Positions 62,703 through 64,000 of a stretch of DNA of 64,000 bases are shown here, piece after piece. The position numbers and the translations under genes were made by a program. How positions within the stretch are numbered: the first letter of the stretch is position 1; the number at the start of each line of letters is the position of its first letter. This DNA comes from an uncultured Bacteroides sp. (GTDB lineage Bacteria > Bacteroidota > Bacteroidia > Bacteroidales > Bacteroidaceae): the NCBI GenBank assembly GCA_944321495.1, contig CALULP010000006.1:1-64000 (forward strand), written 5' to 3'. The notes under the pieces were generated by a model. The model was given only the letters and a program-made list of their open reading frames with translations. It was not told the origin of the DNA and made no database searches.

Positions 62703-62804
62703 TCATTCGGATGCGGATGGCACAGAGATTCTTAAAGGAATATCTGCATCATCCGCATCCTGTGTTATAGGCGAAGAAAAACAGCAACGCAAACCGGCCT
62801 TGTC

Positions 62805-64000
62805 TCAGTACCGGAAGCCTAACGTAAACAGCACCTGGCTGCGCGTATTGGTCACTTGGGTTGCCATCAGGTCCGCATCATAGAAAGGATAGAAGTCGGA
62901 CTTATACGTGTCATACTTATACGCCAGGTCCGCATACACCACCGTTCCCCGATATCCTATACCCAAGGTGAACGTGTTGCGGGATTTGTCGTTGGAATAC
63001 TCCGTATCGGTATTGATGGAGTTTACCGCAATGTCTTTAAAGGCATCCGATTTGTATGCCGCACTGCTGAAGTTATACCCCACACGGAAAGCAAAAGCCG
63101 GCACCGGCTTGAACTCGGCACCCAAGCGGAAAGTATTTACCCCCCGCAAAGTATGCTTCACTTCTTCCGTTTCAAAACCCATTTCATAACCGTCCACATC
63201 CTTAAACTTCATAGCCGAATAGTTCTCGAACTCATACTCGGCACCCAAGGCAAAATAATTGCCCAGGGTGTAACCCAGACTTGCATTGAACACCCACGGA
63301 GTCTGCAGACGGAAATCGCGTTCCATATCGCCACCGTCCAGATATTTTTGGGTATTGACCTCCAAACCGTCTGATTTCAGTAAAGCCCCCGTAGTATAAG
63401 TCAGTTTATAGAATACCGGCGTATGCAACGACAAGCCTATGCGCAAGGGTGATGTCTCTATCGGGCGGAATATCAATCCGAACTTCATGTCGAAGCCCGT
63501 CCCCTTAATCCAGTTATAACTTTCCAGTGCATATTCCACGCTTTCGTTGTCGCCGTTCAACACGATTTCATCCCATAAAGTGTATTTATTGTAGTCCACA
63601 TCATGTATCCCGACGGTAGCCCCCAAGTAAAAACGGTCGCTAATATTAAAAGCCACATTGAAATCATACTCGTCGATTCCGCCCCTTTCCTGCGAACGGA
63701 AATAGCCGTCCACTTCGCTCGGCACCAGCGGATAATAGATATCGTAATCTGCCGACGTGACATCTTTCTCTGTCAAGCCGCCCAGATACCCTAACGCACC
63801 CAACCAGCCGACTTCTTCATCGTAAAAAATATTAGGGCTCTCAAAGTTAATATATTCATTATAATTGTAATACACATTCTCAGCCGCAAATGTTGCCTGC
63901 TGTGCCATGAGGTTCACCTGCGAAATGTACTGGCCGTTGCCAGCACGCCCCAGCAATCCCTGCATCGTCATGTTCCGGTAAAACGATTTCGACTTCTTGT
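62805..64000 (-). CDS. OmpP1/FadL-family outer-membrane transport protein, 5' end outside the window
   Basis: The frame stays open from the stop at 62805 to the window edge (at least 397 codons), so the true N-terminus and signal peptide are missing. The visible part has FadL features: AAENVYYNYNEYINFESPN near the start, repeated amphipathic strands, TPVFYKLTYTTGALL, FALGAEYEFENYSAMKF and a terminal SQVLFTLGFRY with aromatic last residue. The first in-frame ATG is at 63971, but upstream codons (KKSKSFYRN) continue the frame. Such barrels take up hydrophobic substrates. Confidence 0.85.
   Translation of the reverse strand, partial: KKSKSFYRNMTMQGLLGRAGNGQYISQVNLMAQQATFAAENVYYNYNEYINFESPNIFYDEEVGWLGALGYLGGLTEKDVTSADYDIYYPLVPSEVDGYFRSQERGGIDEYDFNVAFNISDRFYLGATVGIHDVDYNKYTLWDEIVLNGDNESVEYALESYNWIKGTGFDMKFGLIFRPIETSPLRIGLSLHTPVFYKLTYTTGALLKSDGLEVNTQKYLDGGDMERDFRLQTPWVFNASLGYTLGNYFALGAEYEFENYSAMKFKDVDGYEMGFETEEVKHTLRGVNTFRLGAEFKPVPAFAFRVGYNFSSAAYKSDAFKDIAVNSINTDTEYSNDKSRNTFTLGIGYRGTVVYADLAYKYDTYKSDFYPFYDADLMATQVTNTRSQVLFTLGFRY

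Overview
This window looks like chromosomal DNA from a GC-rich member of the Bacteroidales, probably Bacteroidaceae. Three things point there. The promoters follow the Bacteroidetes pattern (TTTG, about 20 bp, then TAnnTTTG). The gene families are lineage-typical: BF3164-like 6-bladed propeller lipoproteins, an NVEALA remnant, DUF4270, DUF3256, DUF5687, DUF5715 and a fused NfnAB-type flavoprotein. Lipoprotein and outer-membrane barrel genes are also numerous. No phage, integrase, transposase, rRNA or CRISPR array was found. Most of the window is core housekeeping sequence, and the unusual material is in intergenic DNA and a few surface-protein genes.

Layout. 1-4.9 kb: intergenic repeats, then a nucleoside transporter, DUF151 nuclease, rsmE, miaA and a lipid kinase. 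5-11.2 kb: M16 protease, a DUF5687 membrane protein and its likely ABC ATPase partner, separated by a 23-bp-period repeat array, then a HAD phosphatase. 11.3-12.7 kb: an AT-rich island with a propeller lipoprotein and a broken NVEALA gene. 12.9-20 kb: rplU-rpmA, a glycerophosphodiesterase, serS, the fused NfnAB-like oxidoreductase, panD and panC. 20-27.3 kb: an alpha-glucan module (GT5 catalytic half and DUF4270 lipoprotein on +; debranching enzyme, GT4 and GH57 as one minus-strand operon). 27.4-36.6 kb: rhomboid protease, propeller lipoprotein, TrkH, MarC, a Crp/Fnr regulator with an EamA exporter, a small barrel, guaA and mscL. 36.7-47 kb: gapA, a third propeller lipoprotein, then a long plus-strand run (M3 peptidase, DUF4847, dCMP deaminase, S41 protease, 5-FTHF cyclo-ligase, PHP phosphatase, MalY/PatB, DUF3256). 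47-53 kb: YitT protein, tRNA-Gly and tRNA-Tyr, ribH, a TPR protein, recF with a DUF721 gene, an EamA transporter and truA. 53-57 kb: an OmpA-type gene with an in-frame amber stop and a collagen-like lipoprotein gene with two compensating homopolymer frameshifts, behind a long structured leader. 57.3-64 kb: DUF5715, nnr, nagB, a flavodiiron protein, a TIGR01212 radical SAM protein and a FadL-type porin cut by the window edge.

The most unexpected structure is a dispersed family of 22-bp tandem units (core GGTAGCGATACGACGCCA and variants). It occurs at five intergenic loci (about 164-273, 19895-19984, 28158-28223, 35754-35819 and 57143-57230) and in both orientations. One locus forms a perfect 28-bp hairpin and another supplies the stop codon of a gene. 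A separate array with an unbroken 23-bp period (about 9455-9788) changes sequence family along its length without losing phase. These repeats, the two frameshifts and the amber stop in the surface-protein operon, and the decayed NVEALA gene are the items that most deserve a second look.
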